DNA of 47,693 bases from Chryseobacterium gleum (lineage in GTDB: Bacteria > Bacteroidota > Bacteroidia > Flavobacteriales_C > GCA-002722245), in assembly GCA_945871895.1 (NCBI GenBank), contig CAMBXP010000009.1, forward strand, positions 1 to 47,693. Direction: 5' to 3'. The translations under genes were made by a program, and so were the position numbers. This document shows positions 1 through 8,531 of this stretch, one piece after another. Position 1 is the first letter of the stretch, and every line of letters begins with the position of its first letter. A model generated the notes under the pieces. That model ran no database searches and was not told the origin of the DNA. It worked only from the letters and a program-made list of their open reading frames with translations.

Positions 1-3000
1 GTAGCTACACAACCCGTTGCTGTGTCGCTTACCTTAAGCATGTAATTTGAAAATCCTTTGTTTGGGTAAACAAAAGGACGAGCAATTTGTGAATTGTTTA
101 TACCAGTGCTCGGAGTCCAAGAATAAGTGTTGCCTAAAATTTCCTGACTACCTATTTGAATACTGTTACTGCCGCAAACACTAGTGTCGTTACCGGCAAA
201 AGCAATAGGTTGATCAAACAATACCAATGTATCTGTTTTGCTATTTGAACATTCACCATCATTCACATTTAAAGTAATTCCCTTTTTTCCGCCCGATGCA
301 TAAACTACACCCATTACATCTTTTGTTGCAGCAGTAAAAGGCACTGCATCCGAATCAAAATTCCATTGGTAAGTCCAAGTGGCATTGCTACTTGTTTTTG
401 TATTAGAGCTGCTAAAATCTATTTTACTTCCTGCACAAAGTGATGCGTTACTACTAAAATCGGCAGATGGTTTTTCACTCACATTTAATATTTGAGTTGC
501 TGTTGCCACGCAGCCTGTAACACTATCGGTTACATTTAACGTTACTATTTTAGATCCTCCATTGATGTAAAAAATATTCATCGGATTTTTAGAAGTATCG
601 CTCAACACATTGGCATAATTACCAAAATCCCACAGAAACGAAACGCCTGTTGAATCGCCGCTGTTAATGAAATCAGTTGGAGTTTCGGTACACAAAGGAG
701 TTGTTGAATTGTTGCTTAAATTAATGACTGGAGTTGTTTTAATAATCAAGGTATCGCTTATCGAAGTGGTGCATCCAAAAACATTCGTTGCATTTAATAT
801 GATTCTTTTTGCACCCGAAGATTTGTAGATTATCGGATTGGGCGTTTGCGAAAAAGAAGTGGCATCAAAAGCATCAATACCGAATTCCCAAAAGCAAGTT
901 AAGCCAGGCTCTGAAGTTCCTGTGTAAGTATAATTAACTGGTGTATTGGCGCACACCGAACCTGTTGAAGTAAAAGATGCAACAGGAGACGGATTAACTG
1001 TAATTGTTAAGGTTTTACTATCGCTAGCTGCACCACAAGTAGCAACAAAAACCGTATGCTTAATATTGTAACCACCATAATTGGCGTAAACAATGCCTAT
1101 TGGATTTTCATCTGTAGAAATAGTTGGATTACTGCCTAAGCCAAAAGTCCAGCTGTGAATTACTCCTGTACCTTTGCTTCCTGCGCTGTAAAAGTTAATT
1201 CCCTGGCCTTCACACCCTGGCGCCGAAGTGGTAAAATTGGCATCGGCTCCAGCAATTACGTTTACTGTTTGTCGCGCGGTATCGCTCCAAGTGCCGTAAC
1301 AGCTCGCACCGTCAAAAACAACAAAAGTTATATTTTTTGTTCCGGCACTAGAGTAAGTTACCACTCCTGGATTTTCTAAAGTAGAAGTTTGAGGAGTTGC
1401 GCCTACACCAAAATTCCAGAAATAGGTTTTTCCAGCTCCAGTGCTACCAGTATTGGCAAAAGTTACTTTTCCATCGGGAAAACAAACAGAGAAACCATTG
1501 AGCGGACTAAAACTTGCTCGTGCAATACCTGCGACCAAAGAACCAGATATGTTCACTGGAACCAATTTAGAAATGAAGGTACTGTCGCCAACTTGTCCGT
1601 TCAAATTATATCCTGCAGCGGAATACACTCCATCTTGATTGTCATCTAAAAGCTGAACGGAAAATTCCTTACCCGCAGCAATGGCTACGCCATTATCTAA
1701 AAATCCATTGTTAGCAATTCCTCGCATCTGCACAGGCAACAAGCGATTGGTTCCTTTAGTATTGTCGCCCAACTGTCCATAAGAATTCGTTCCCCAAGTC
1801 CAAGTGGTACTATCATTCAATATCACCGCACTAAAACCAAATCCAGCCGTTACACTTATTCCTCCACTTATTCCTACTACACTAATCGCTTTTGCTTGAT
1901 CTATGGTTGTACCATCGCCCAACTGTCCGCTGGCATTTCCACCCCATGTTTTTATCGTTCCATTTGATTGTGCTGCGATAGAATGGTCATTTCCGGCTTC
2001 TACAGTAATTACATTTCGAAGAGTATCATTGGTAACATTATCTAAAACAACAACTGGAGTTAATTCTGTTCCTCCAAATAAACCGTTTCCTGTTTGACCT
2101 TTCAATGCATCACCAAAAGCGCGCACAGTGCTATCGCGCATCAAAACCAAACTATGGCTACCTCCTGCTGCTACTTCGTAAGCATCTCTTAAAAAACCAA
2201 TATTTGCCACACCTTTAACCTGTTTGGCTATTAATGCATCGGTGTTAGAATTGTTCCCTAATTGACCATCGGCATTTCCACCCCAAGAATACACCGTTCC
2301 ATCTTCCATTACAGCAATAGAATGAAAATCACCAGCAGCGATAGAGAAGGCTTTTACACCTGCAGGTAATCCTTTTACTAAAATGGGAAATAAACTTCGT
2401 GTATTGCTTCCATCACCAAGTTGTCCAGAATTATTATTCCCCCAAGCCGCCACACTTCCATCACATAAAATTGCAAGGGAATGATTGGCACCGGCTGCAA
2501 CTGCAACTGCATCGGTTAAGAAGCCTATATTGTTTAATCCTTTAACCCGAAGAGGCACACTGCTTTGATTGCTGGAATTATCTCCCAGTTGGCCTGAACC
2601 ATTGTTACCCCAAGACCATACCTCACCGCCAACTTTCAAGGCAATTGCATGTTGGTCACCACAGGCTAAATGCCCTTTAAGATTGTTGATGCCACGCACG
2701 TTTTTGGTGATAGCCGGACCAACAGAATCACGCACAACATATCCACTTTTATCGCCATTCAAGTAAGCTTTAATGGTAAATAAATCGGTAGTGTCAATTC
2801 GTGCTGAATCACTAGAAAATCTAATATAAACAATGGGTTTATTCTTGTCGTAATTTTGAAGAGCATAAGAAGTAAAACGCAAAGTTTGCGTGCTAGTGGT
2901 ATAAAAATATGTTGGCGATTGCATATAATTTACCGCATTGATAATGGTATCGAAATGCAACTTAGGTTGTTCAAACTTTAATGAAAAATCTAAAGACTCC

Positions 3001-3179
3001 ACATTGATCAAGGCTTCAATAGAAACTGCTACATCAACAGTGCCATTATTAACCCAATGCTTGGTAATATCAAATATAACCTTGTTCTTAGTGGTATCTA
3101 ACTGAGCCACAGCAGAGCTTGAAATACTTAAAAAAAGTATTGCAAAAATGCAGCGTAAGAGTAGATGAGATATTTTCAT
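1..3179 (-). CDS. Large secreted protein with RCC1 and PKD-like repeats (3' end beyond the window)
   Basis: The reading frame is open from the ATG at 3179 to the window edge, giving about 1,059 residues, and the C-terminus is missing. It starts with a signal peptide (MKISHLLLRCIFAILFLS..., cut near AVAQ). Residues about 165-550 carry at least five RCC1-type repeats with the signature W-[SATK]-W-G-x-N-x-x-G-Q-L-G-[DN], seen at about 2581-2625, 2405-2450, 2265-2310, 1912-1955 and 1764-1800. From about residue 580 there are at least five PKD/Ig-like modules with W-[NTED]-F-[GD] cores spaced by roughly 88 residues (near 1420, 1150, 890, 625 and 365). RCC1 blades form beta-propellers, and PKD modules are common in Bacteroidota surface proteins. 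I infer a cell-surface or secreted adhesin-like protein exported by Sec and then T9SS. The expected C-terminal sorting domain cannot be seen. No enzymatic domain is visible. Confidence 0.85.
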   Translation of the reverse strand, partial: MKISHLLLRCIFAILFLSISSSAVAQLDTTKNKVIFDITKHWVNNGTVDVAVSIEALINVESLDFSLKFEQPKLHFDTIINAVNYMQSPTYFYTTSTQTLRFTSYALQNYDKNKPIVYIRFSSDSARIDTTDLFTIKAYLNGDKSGYVVRDSVGPAITKNVRGINNLKGHLACGDQHAIALKVGGEVWSWGNNGSGQLGDNSSNQSSVPLRVKGLNNIGFLTDAVAVAAGANHSLAILCDGSVAAWGNNNSGQLGDGSNTRSLFPILVKGLPAGVKAFSIAAGDFHSIAVMEDGTVYSWGGNADGQLGNNSNTDALIAKQVKGVANIGFLRDAYEVAAGGSHSLVLMRDSTVRAFGDALKGQTGNGLFGGTELTPVVVLDNVTNDTLRNVITVEAGNDHSIAAQSNGTIKTWGGNASGQLGDGTTIDQAKAISVVGISGGISVTAGFGFSAVILNDSTTWTWGTNSYGQLGDNTKGTNRLLPVQMRGIANNGFLDNGVAIAAGKEFSVQLLDDNQDGVYSAAGYNLNGQVGDSTFISKLVPVNISGSLVAGIARASFSPLNGFSVCFPDGKVTFANTGSTGAGKTYFWNFGVGATPQTSTLENPGVVTYSSAGTKNITFVVFDGASCYGTWSDTARQTVNVIAGADANFTTSAPGCEGQGINFYSAGSKGTGVIHSWTFGLGSNPTISTDENPIGIVYANYGGYNIKHTVFVATCGAASDSKTLTITVNPSPVASFTSTGSVCANTPVNYTYTGTSEPGLTCFWEFGIDAFDATSFSQTPNPIIYKSSGAKRIILNATNVFGCTTSISDTLIIKTTPVINLSNNSTTPLCTETPTDFINSGDSTGVSFLWDFGNYANVLSDTSKNPMNIFYINGGSKIVTLNVTDSVTGCVATATQILNVSEKPSADFSSNASLCAGSKIDFSSSNTKTSSNATWTYQWNFDSDAVPFTAATKDVMGVVYASGGKKGITLNVNDGECSNSKTDTLVLFDQPIAFAGNDTSVCGSNSIQIGSQEILGNTYSWTPSTGINNSQIARPFVYPNKGFSNYMLKVSDTATGCVA

Positions 3180-3283
3180 TTTTATAGTAAATCTTGAACG
3201 CGCAAAGTTCAATTTGCTATGTTACTATAGCATGTCCGCTCTATTAAATAATGTTGATTTAGATGCGTATTTAGTGTTAACTG

Positions 3284-3646
3284 TCACCAATTATCTGTAA
3301 ACGCCTCCTCAATATGATTGATCTTTACTTCGTGCGCATTTAATATGATAGATATGATGTCGAAACGCACTTCTTCCTCTATTTGATACTTTTCTGCAAA
3401 AATTTGTGCGCCATTGATCAGTTGTTGCTCCTTGTCATCATCTACCGCTTCTTCGGGTTCACCAAAATAATCGGTGCTGCGGGTTTTTACTTCAATGAAA
3501 ACAATGCGTTCGTCTTTCTCGGCAACCAAATCGATTTCAATTTTACCATAGCGCCAATTGCGGTGATGAATAATATAGCCTTTGTTTAATAAGTATTGAA
3601 GCGCCACTTGTTCACCTTGTTTACCAAGATCAAAATGTTTAGCCAT
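3284..3646 (-). CDS. yraN: YraN/UPF0102 family protein (endonuclease-like fold)
   Basis: This 120-residue protein has the full UPF0102 pattern: an N-terminal GxxGEQVAxxYLxxxGY helix, then NWRYGKIEIDLVA, then VFIEVKTR. The acidic residues plus E-V-K form a PD-(D/E)xK-like nuclease core, although no clear biochemical role is established for the family. The length matches the usual 115-130 residues. It lies 29 bp downstream of two secreted vWA genes on the same strand and is probably co-transcribed with them, although no functional link is evident. The 104-bp gap to the large RCC1/PKD gene holds a short inverted repeat (TGCTAT...ATAGCA, about 3214-3231). Confidence 0.85.
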   Translation of the reverse strand: MAKHFDLGKQGEQVALQYLLNKGYIIHHRNWRYGKIEIDLVAEKDERIVFIEVKTRSTDYFGEPEEAVDDDKEQQLINGAQIFAEKYQIEEEVRFDIISIILNAHEVKINHIEEAFTDNW

Positions 3647-3675
3647 GTTAATTAGGTTTGTGCGAAAATAAAAAA

Positions 3676-4791
3676 CTATTCCATAATCAAATGCACGTTA
3701 TCAATATCTTGATTGATATTTTGCATCAACATGATGGATAAAGATTTTCTGATGACGGCTTTATACTCTTGATAATAATCGTGCGTAAGCAACACATTTC
3801 TGCGTGAAGTAATATTCACTATTTCACGCAAATACATTCTTTCTTCTTTCTTCCTTTCTATTACCGATAACAAATCTTTGTAACTCATACTTCTATAAAT
3901 TTCTGGCAAGTACTTTTTGTCAATTTTATTGGTATCCACTTGACCGCTCATACTTAAATCTACCAAATCCCAGCTGGTGTTTGCGCCCAAATAATTGTTG
4001 GATACTTTATACAACAAACGAAATTCCTGACAGTGCATTCCTGTTTGTTTGGCGTAAGCATCTAACTCTAAAAATTTATTTAATTCTCTTTGACCGCGCT
4101 CACCATAAGGAATAAAGGTGTTATTGTATTTTTCATTCGCTTCCATTGAAATATCGGTGTTCGATGATTTAATTTCACGTTCCAATGGCAGCACCAAAGA
4201 AGGGTTGATATACTGCAACTCCACACCCAACTCTTTGCACAGGCCCATCCAACTATTAATTTCTTCTTGGTTACTGTAAGCCTGGTAATACATCACATGA
4301 ATAATGATTCCTTTCTTCTTGGCCGCCTTTACGATATCTTTAAAATGCTTAGAATGCAATTTACCATTGCCCATAAAGAAAATGGTTTTGTAACTATTGC
4401 TTTCTTTCGACCACGATAATTCATCTATGGTGCGGAGCAAGGCAATCTCAGGAAAACTTTCTAAGGCGGGCTCACCATTCACCATGGCATACATCTCTTG
4501 TTGCATGGCATTCATTCTATTGCTTAAATCAGAGACCAATCGAATGTAATTGTTTTCTCTACCAAAACCTATTTTACCATAACACATCATTCCTATGCGA
4601 ACATTTGGTTGAGGACTATATACAGTGAGATAATGCATCAAATACCACATATTTTGACGCAAGGCATCTAACAAGCCTTTGGTGCTGTAGCTCAAATCGG
4701 CGCAAATGGCAATATCTGCTTTTTCATAAACAGTAGCCTTCGTCTCCAATAAGGAGCAACACAATAAAATCAATAAAATAAGCCTCTTCAT
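3676..4791 (-). CDS. Secreted von Willebrand factor A-domain protein (paralogue 1)
   Basis: The 371-residue product has a signal peptide (MKRLILLILLCCSLLETKA) and a vWA-like domain starting almost at once: ADIAICADLSYST carries the metal-ion-dependent adhesion motif D-x-S-x-S at residues 32-36, followed by a Rossmann-like series (RIGMMCYGKIGFG, TIFFMGNGKLH, IIIHVMYYQAYSN). The last ~130 residues are helical and charged and have no domain I recognise. The neighbouring gene at 4796-5863 is a clear paralogue sharing the blocks YYQ-x-YSN, WDLVDL and the MIDAS motif. Only 4 bp separate the two genes, so they are surely one operon. The role is unknown. vWA proteins usually bind metal-dependent protein partners, and this pair may act in the periplasm or at the surface. 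Confidence 0.7.
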   Translation of the reverse strand: MKRLILLILLCCSLLETKATVYEKADIAICADLSYSTKGLLDALRQNMWYLMHYLTVYSPQPNVRIGMMCYGKIGFGRENNYIRLVSDLSNRMNAMQQEMYAMVNGEPALESFPEIALLRTIDELSWSKESNSYKTIFFMGNGKLHSKHFKDIVKAAKKKGIIIHVMYYQAYSNQEEINSWMGLCKELGVELQYINPSLVLPLEREIKSSNTDISMEANEKYNNTFIPYGERGQRELNKFLELDAYAKQTGMHCQEFRLLYKVSNNYLGANTSWDLVDLSMSGQVDTNKIDKKYLPEIYRSMSYKDLLSVIERKKEERMYLREIVNITSRRNVLLTHDYYQEYKAVIRKSLSIMLMQNINQDIDNVHLIME

Positions 4792-4795
4792 TGTA

Positions 4796-5863
4796 CTAAT
4801 TAAACCATTGTAATAAAGCGACTCCTAAGGTTTTTCCTTTTTGGAATTGCTCCGACTTCAATTGTTTTCTCTGGTGATGTGCATCTAAGGTGGACTGTTC
4901 CAAACTTATTTGCTGTAAAATCTGTCGTCTTTGTCCCGACTTCAAAGTAACAAAATTTTTCAATTGATCGTCACTTAAATCCTGCAAATATTCGGGGAGT
5001 AAGGACATATCGGTAGATGCGACATCGAATTTTCCTTTGTCAAATAAATCGACTAAATCCCAATGTGCATTCATTCCCTGATAAAAAGAAGAACATTTAA
5101 ACAATAATCTTTCTTCATAAGCACTTTCCACTAAACGCCTAGCATAATGGTCGATACTATCCATAGCATCAAAATTATCTTTCCCGTCTTTACCATAATA
5201 AACATAAGTTTCTTTTAGCTTTTCACCTGTATTCACCAACCATTGCGTATCGTAATTTTTATTGAAAATAATATTGTTTTGCTGATTGGTGATGAGTATA
5301 AAAGGTAAATTAAACTTCTCCATTGTTCTCTTCCAAGTAGCTAATTCTTTGTCGTTGCTATAGGTTTGGTAATAGATAGCGCGCACAGAAAGTTGATTTT
5401 CCTTAGCCAATTCGAGTAACTTCTCCATCTTTTTTACTCTAAAACCTCCATTTCCAATTAACACAATTTCCTTTTGAACAGCGGTGTCTTTCGTCCACAG
5501 CGACTGAGTAATCGCTCGTTCCAAAGCATTGTCAATATAGGCATCCGCTCCTTCTGTAGTTTCAGGCAATTTTAGTAAAGCAAAGGTTAGTGCATCAAAA
5601 CGTTTGGTTAAAGGGGCAATTTCTTTAGTCCATCCCTCCTTCTCCGAAAAAGATTTTCTGCCGTAGGCTATGAGTCCTATTTTTAATGCTTTTTCTTTAG
5701 GTAAGGTATTAATGAGTGTCCAAAAATCGGCATTAAACTGCCTAATTAAACCATTTGTACTGCCACTTAAATCGGTACAAAAAACAATTTCCATTTTGTT
5801 TTTGTTGTTTTGGGCATTCAACAAAAACGGGAAAAGAAGAATAAAAGTTAAGAATCTTGTCAT
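4796..5863 (-). CDS. Secreted von Willebrand factor A-domain protein (paralogue 2)
   Basis: I take the ATG at 5863 rather than an upstream start at 5914, because translation from 5863 begins with a proper signal peptide (MTRFLTFILLFPFLLNAQ), and the longer form would overlap the start of the divergent gene at 5903. The mature protein opens with MEIVFCTDLSGST, giving an intact D-x-S-x-S MIDAS at residues 31-35 of the 355-residue product. Further blocks are GLIAYGRKSF, IVLIGNGGF, AIYYQTYSN and NAHWDLVDL, all matched in the downstream paralogue. The C-terminal third is predicted helical and rich in Q, K and L. It is the first gene of a three-gene operon with the second vWA gene and yraN. The function is unknown. 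Confidence 0.7.
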   Translation of the reverse strand: MTRFLTFILLFPFLLNAQNNKNKMEIVFCTDLSGSTNGLIRQFNADFWTLINTLPKEKALKIGLIAYGRKSFSEKEGWTKEIAPLTKRFDALTFALLKLPETTEGADAYIDNALERAITQSLWTKDTAVQKEIVLIGNGGFRVKKMEKLLELAKENQLSVRAIYYQTYSNDKELATWKRTMEKFNLPFILITNQQNNIIFNKNYDTQWLVNTGEKLKETYVYYGKDGKDNFDAMDSIDHYARRLVESAYEERLLFKCSSFYQGMNAHWDLVDLFDKGKFDVASTDMSLLPEYLQDLSDDQLKNFVTLKSGQRRQILQQISLEQSTLDAHHQRKQLKSEQFQKGKTLGVALLQWFN

Positions 5864-5902
5864 AGCTAATTCAATATCTGTATTTTTACGCAAAGTATAT
5901 AT

Positions 5903-6253
5903 ATGAATGACCATTTAACGGAAGACTGGAAAAAAGTTGAAGAATTTATTGAAAAAGAATTCGGTCCCGACATCGACATACGCGGTATTTTATTTCTAAT
6001 AGGTGTGCAAGAATTGGGCAAAGGCTATGTAAAATTTACCAAAGACCAAAAGGTAGAAGTAATACATGTGGCCATTTGCACCTTGCTGAGTCAGTACAAC
6101 TACTATGAATTTGAAGGAAATGATGAAGAAGGTTGGCCACATTACAAGGAAACTAAGAAACTTCCTTTATTAAAGCCAGGTGAGCAACTAAAAGTAATGA
6201 AAGAGGCTATTGTAGATTATTTTAAGGCTAACGGCAATACAACGCCTAATTAA
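5903..6253 (+). CDS. Conserved hypothetical protein, 116 aa
   Basis: This is a small soluble acidic protein with no signal peptide or membrane segment. The sequence contains ILFLIGVQELGKGYVKFTKDQKVEVIHVAICTLL and a YYEFEGNDEEGWPHYK segment that I recall as a widespread uncharacterised Bacteroidota family, but I cannot attach a function. The gene is divergent from the vWA operon, with about 39 bp between the start codons. Its last 8 bp overlap, tail to tail, the end of the lipoprotein gene at 6246-6626. A helical, cytoplasmic protein seems likely. Confidence 0.75.
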   Translation: MNDHLTEDWKKVEEFIEKEFGPDIDIRGILFLIGVQELGKGYVKFTKDQKVEVIHVAICTLLSQYNYYEFEGNDEEGWPHYKETKKLPLLKPGEQLKVMKEAIVDYFKANGNTTPN

Positions 6254-6626
6254 CCTTTACTGTAACACTGGTTGTTTTGTACTTTTCACAAGCAATAACG
6301 CCAGTACCAGTTTTAGCTCCAGCTGTAACCTCAATAGAAAGCGCAGCTTCAAGCTTTAACTGCACTGAGCAAGTACCACCATTGTCGGTAGTCAAAATCT
6401 TTTCTGTGATAAAACCATCTGATGTTGTTGTAAAACCAGCCCCCGCAACAGCAGGAGGTGAAGGAATATACAATTTAACTGTTGCATTAGGTATTGCATC
6501 GCCTGTTGCCAAGTCAACTACCTTAATGTTTCCAATGGTTGGGTCTTTAGTACATGAGGCAAATGCAAAAGCTACCATCAATAAAATGGCCCAAGTAGAA
6601 AAAAGCTTACTAAATCTGAACTTCAT
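6246..6626 (-). CDS. Small lipoprotein with an Ig-like/CNA-B-like domain
   Basis: The 126-residue protein has a lipoprotein signal peptide ending in the lipobox AFASC (lipidated Cys25). The rest is all-beta: IGNIKVVDLATGDAIPNATVKLYI resembles the first strands of carboxypeptidase-regulatory or CNA-B-like domains, in which a 'transport of change by value' phrase such as GDAIPNATVKLY is typical. It ends with TTSVTVKVN. An outer-membrane- or periplasm-anchored protein is likely, with no known substrate. It converges on the preceding gene with an 8-bp overlap and is divergent from the cyclophilin-like gene. Confidence 0.75.
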   Translation of the reverse strand: MKFRFSKLFSTWAILLMVAFAFASCTKDPTIGNIKVVDLATGDAIPNATVKLYIPSPPAVAGAGFTTTSDGFITEKILTTDNGGTCSVQLKLEAALSIEVTAGAKTGTGVIACEKYKTTSVTVKVN

Positions 6627-6643
6627 TATAATTGAATATTTAT

Positions 6644-6651
6644 TACCTTCG
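6644..6651 (+). promoter_or_regulatory. Possible -7 element upstream of the cyclophilin-like gene
   Basis: TACCTTCG matches the Bacteroidota -7 consensus TAnnTTTG at 7 of 8 positions and is followed by CCCC, as at the mgtE promoter. No convincing TTG is found 17-21 bp upstream, so the call is tentative. Confidence 0.4.
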
Positions 6652-6706
6652 CCCCGTTAATTTTCAAACTCTCAGTTAAAAACAAATATATAAATATTCT
6701 CCTGAT

Positions 6707-7498
6707 ATGAAAAAAACATCTGTAATTGTTATTGTAGCTTTAGTAGTAAGCGCTTTCTTATTAATTAACTTTTTACCAAATTTAGGCGGTGAGCCTGGGG
6801 TTTACGTGATTGAAACCTCTTATGGGCAAATTAAAGTGCGTTTGTACGACGAAACGCCTCAGCATAGAGACAACTTCATCAAACAAGTGAAAGAAAAGGC
6901 TTACAACAAGACCTTTGTGAATGCCATTTTTAATAAACAAATCATTTTAGCTGGTGATATTGAGTCTAAAGAAGGAGCTAGTCAAGAAAGAGGTGGTTCA
7001 ATCCCAGCTGAAATTAATCCTAAATATTTTCCAAAAAGAGGCGCTTTAGTAGCTTATGCCGATGAAAGAAATCCTGGTAATTCTGTTGATGACCAGTTTA
7101 TCTTGGTGAAAGGAGAAGTTTACACCAAAGAAAAATTAGTGGAAATGGAGAAAGAACAGTTGCTAGGTACAGTTGCTAAAGACCCTAACAATGCTGCTTT
7201 AATGGCAAAATACCAACAATACTATCAAGAGCACAAACAAGACAGCTTAATGGCAATCGATGCTCAATTCCGCGCTCAAGCCGACCAAATGTATGCTGCA
7301 GGTTTAGGTAAATTGTTCAGTAAAGAACAAATTGAAGCTTATTCTACTTTGGGTGGTTTCCCTCAATTAGATGGTAAATTCACTGTTTTTGGTGAAGTAA
7401 TAGAAGGTATGGATGTATTAGAGAAATTGTTGGCCGCTGAAGCCGATCAACAAGGAAAACCAATGGTTGAAATTCCTTTGACTGTAAAAAACGACTAA
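6707..7498 (+). CDS. Divergent cyclophilin-type PPIase-fold protein, membrane-anchored or periplasmic, probably inactive
   Basis: Residues 1-22 form a hydrophobic segment (a signal anchor or signal peptide). A cyclophilin fold follows: VYVIETSYGQIKVRLYDETPQHRDNF (32-57), LAGDIES (81-87), RGGSIPAEI, RGALVAYADE and LDGKFTVFGEVIEGMDVLEKL (221-241). The catalytic positions of human cyclophilin A appear replaced: the R of FHRI is N72, Q of QGGD is A82, F of QFFI is I132, W before LDGK is Q220, and H of GKHVVFG is F225. Between about 136 and 215 there is an extra charged helical insertion. I therefore infer a fold retained for binding or chaperoning rather than prolyl isomerisation. It is 6 bp upstream of pheS and probably co-transcribed. 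Confidence 0.8.
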   Translation: MKKTSVIVIVALVVSAFLLINFLPNLGGEPGVYVIETSYGQIKVRLYDETPQHRDNFIKQVKEKAYNKTFVNAIFNKQIILAGDIESKEGASQERGGSIPAEINPKYFPKRGALVAYADERNPGNSVDDQFILVKGEVYTKEKLVEMEKEQLLGTVAKDPNNAALMAKYQQYYQEHKQDSLMAIDAQFRAQADQMYAAGLGKLFSKEQIEAYSTLGGFPQLDGKFTVFGEVIEGMDVLEKLLAAEADQQGKPMVEIPLTVKND

Positions 7499-7504
7499 TC
7501 TTCC

Positions 7505-8521
7505 ATGAAAGATAAAATTGATGCCCTCTTTGGCGAAATAGAACAATTCGCCATTCAAAATAAAGAGCAGCTTGAAGCTTTTCGTATTCGTTTTTTAGGA
7601 ACTAAAAATGTGATAAAAGACATTTTTACCGACCTTAAAAATGTTGCTCCTGAGTTACGTAAAGAGGTTGGACAACACATCAATTCACTAAAAAATAAAG
7701 CAGAGGAGAAATTCAATGCTTTCAATAGCGAGACCGAAAATTCTCAAGAAAAATCGATCGAGGATTACAGTCGTTCGGGCGAAGAAAAACGTTTGGGTTC
7801 TATTCATCCTTTGAGTTTAGTGACCAATGAATTCATCGATATTTTTAAACGTATTGGCTTTGTAGTGGCCGACGGACCAGAGATTGACGACGATTGGCAT
7901 AATTTCACAGCCTTGAATACTCCCGAAGAACATCCTGCAAGAGATATGCAAGATACTTTCTTCATTCAGCAAAATCCCGATATTTTATTGCGTACGCAAA
8001 CCTCATCGGGACAAGTACATTACATGGAGAAAAAACAGCCTCCTATTCGCATTATTTCTCCAGGAAGAGTATATCGTAACGAGGCCATTTCTGCGCGCGC
8101 ACACTGCTTCTTTCATCAAATTGAAGGATTGTATGTTGCTGAGAAAGTTTCATTTGCCGACTTAAAACAAACCTTACAATTTTTTGCCAAAGAAATGTAC
8201 GGCGAAAAAACAAAAATAAGATTGCGACCTTCTTTCTTCCCTTTTACAGAGCCATCTGCAGAGATGGATGTATCGTGTAGCATTTGCGGTGGAAAAGGTT
8301 GTAACATCTGCAAATACTCTGGTTGGGTGGAAATTGGCGGTTGCGGAATGGTGGACCCTAGTGTTTTGCAAAATTGTAACATCGACCCTCAAAAATATAC
8401 TGGCTTTGCTTTCGGATTTGGAATTGAAAGAATGACCATGATGAAATATCAAGTGAAAGATTTGAGATTGTTTTCTGAGAATGATGTGAGGTTCTTGGAG
8501 CAATTTAAGGCGCAAGTGTAA
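7505..8521 (+). CDS. pheS: Phenylalanyl-tRNA synthetase alpha subunit
   Basis: The 338-residue product contains the class II synthetase core: FVVADGPEIDDDWHNF, LNTPEEHPARDMQDTFF, LLRTQTSSGQVHYM, GRVYRNEAISARAHCFFHQIEG (motif 2) and GFAFGFGIERMTMMKY (motif 3). A segment with the cysteine pairs CSICGGKGCNIC lies before the GWVEIGGCGMVDP loop. The N-terminal ~90 residues are a coiled coil that recognises tRNA. It charges tRNA-Phe as an alpha2-beta2 enzyme; pheT is not in this window, so the two subunits are unlinked here, as in many Bacteroidota. The gene runs convergent with recX, with 10 bp between them and no obvious terminator. Confidence 0.97.
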   Translation: MKDKIDALFGEIEQFAIQNKEQLEAFRIRFLGTKNVIKDIFTDLKNVAPELRKEVGQHINSLKNKAEEKFNAFNSETENSQEKSIEDYSRSGEEKRLGSIHPLSLVTNEFIDIFKRIGFVVADGPEIDDDWHNFTALNTPEEHPARDMQDTFFIQQNPDILLRTQTSSGQVHYMEKKQPPIRIISPGRVYRNEAISARAHCFFHQIEGLYVAEKVSFADLKQTLQFFAKEMYGEKTKIRLRPSFFPFTEPSAEMDVSCSICGGKGCNICKYSGWVEIGGCGMVDPSVLQNCNIDPQKYTGFAFGFGIERMTMMKYQVKDLRLFSENDVRFLEQFKAQV

Positions 8522-8531
8522 ACTCAACACT

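Noticed and set aside
1764..2625. Periodic sequence that might be a CRISPR or tandem DNA repeat
   Set aside because: The similarity is in the RCC1 protein motif; the DNA is diverged, and there are no constant repeats with unique spacers.
1155..2766. Several plus-strand ORFs of 60-90 codons
   Set aside because: They are antisense shadows of the RCC1/PKD gene, whose repeats leave open frames on the other strand; none has a start context or a recognisable product.
5864..5914. Longer start for the second vWA gene
   Set aside because: It would place 17 residues ahead of a proper signal peptide and overlap the divergent gene at 5903.
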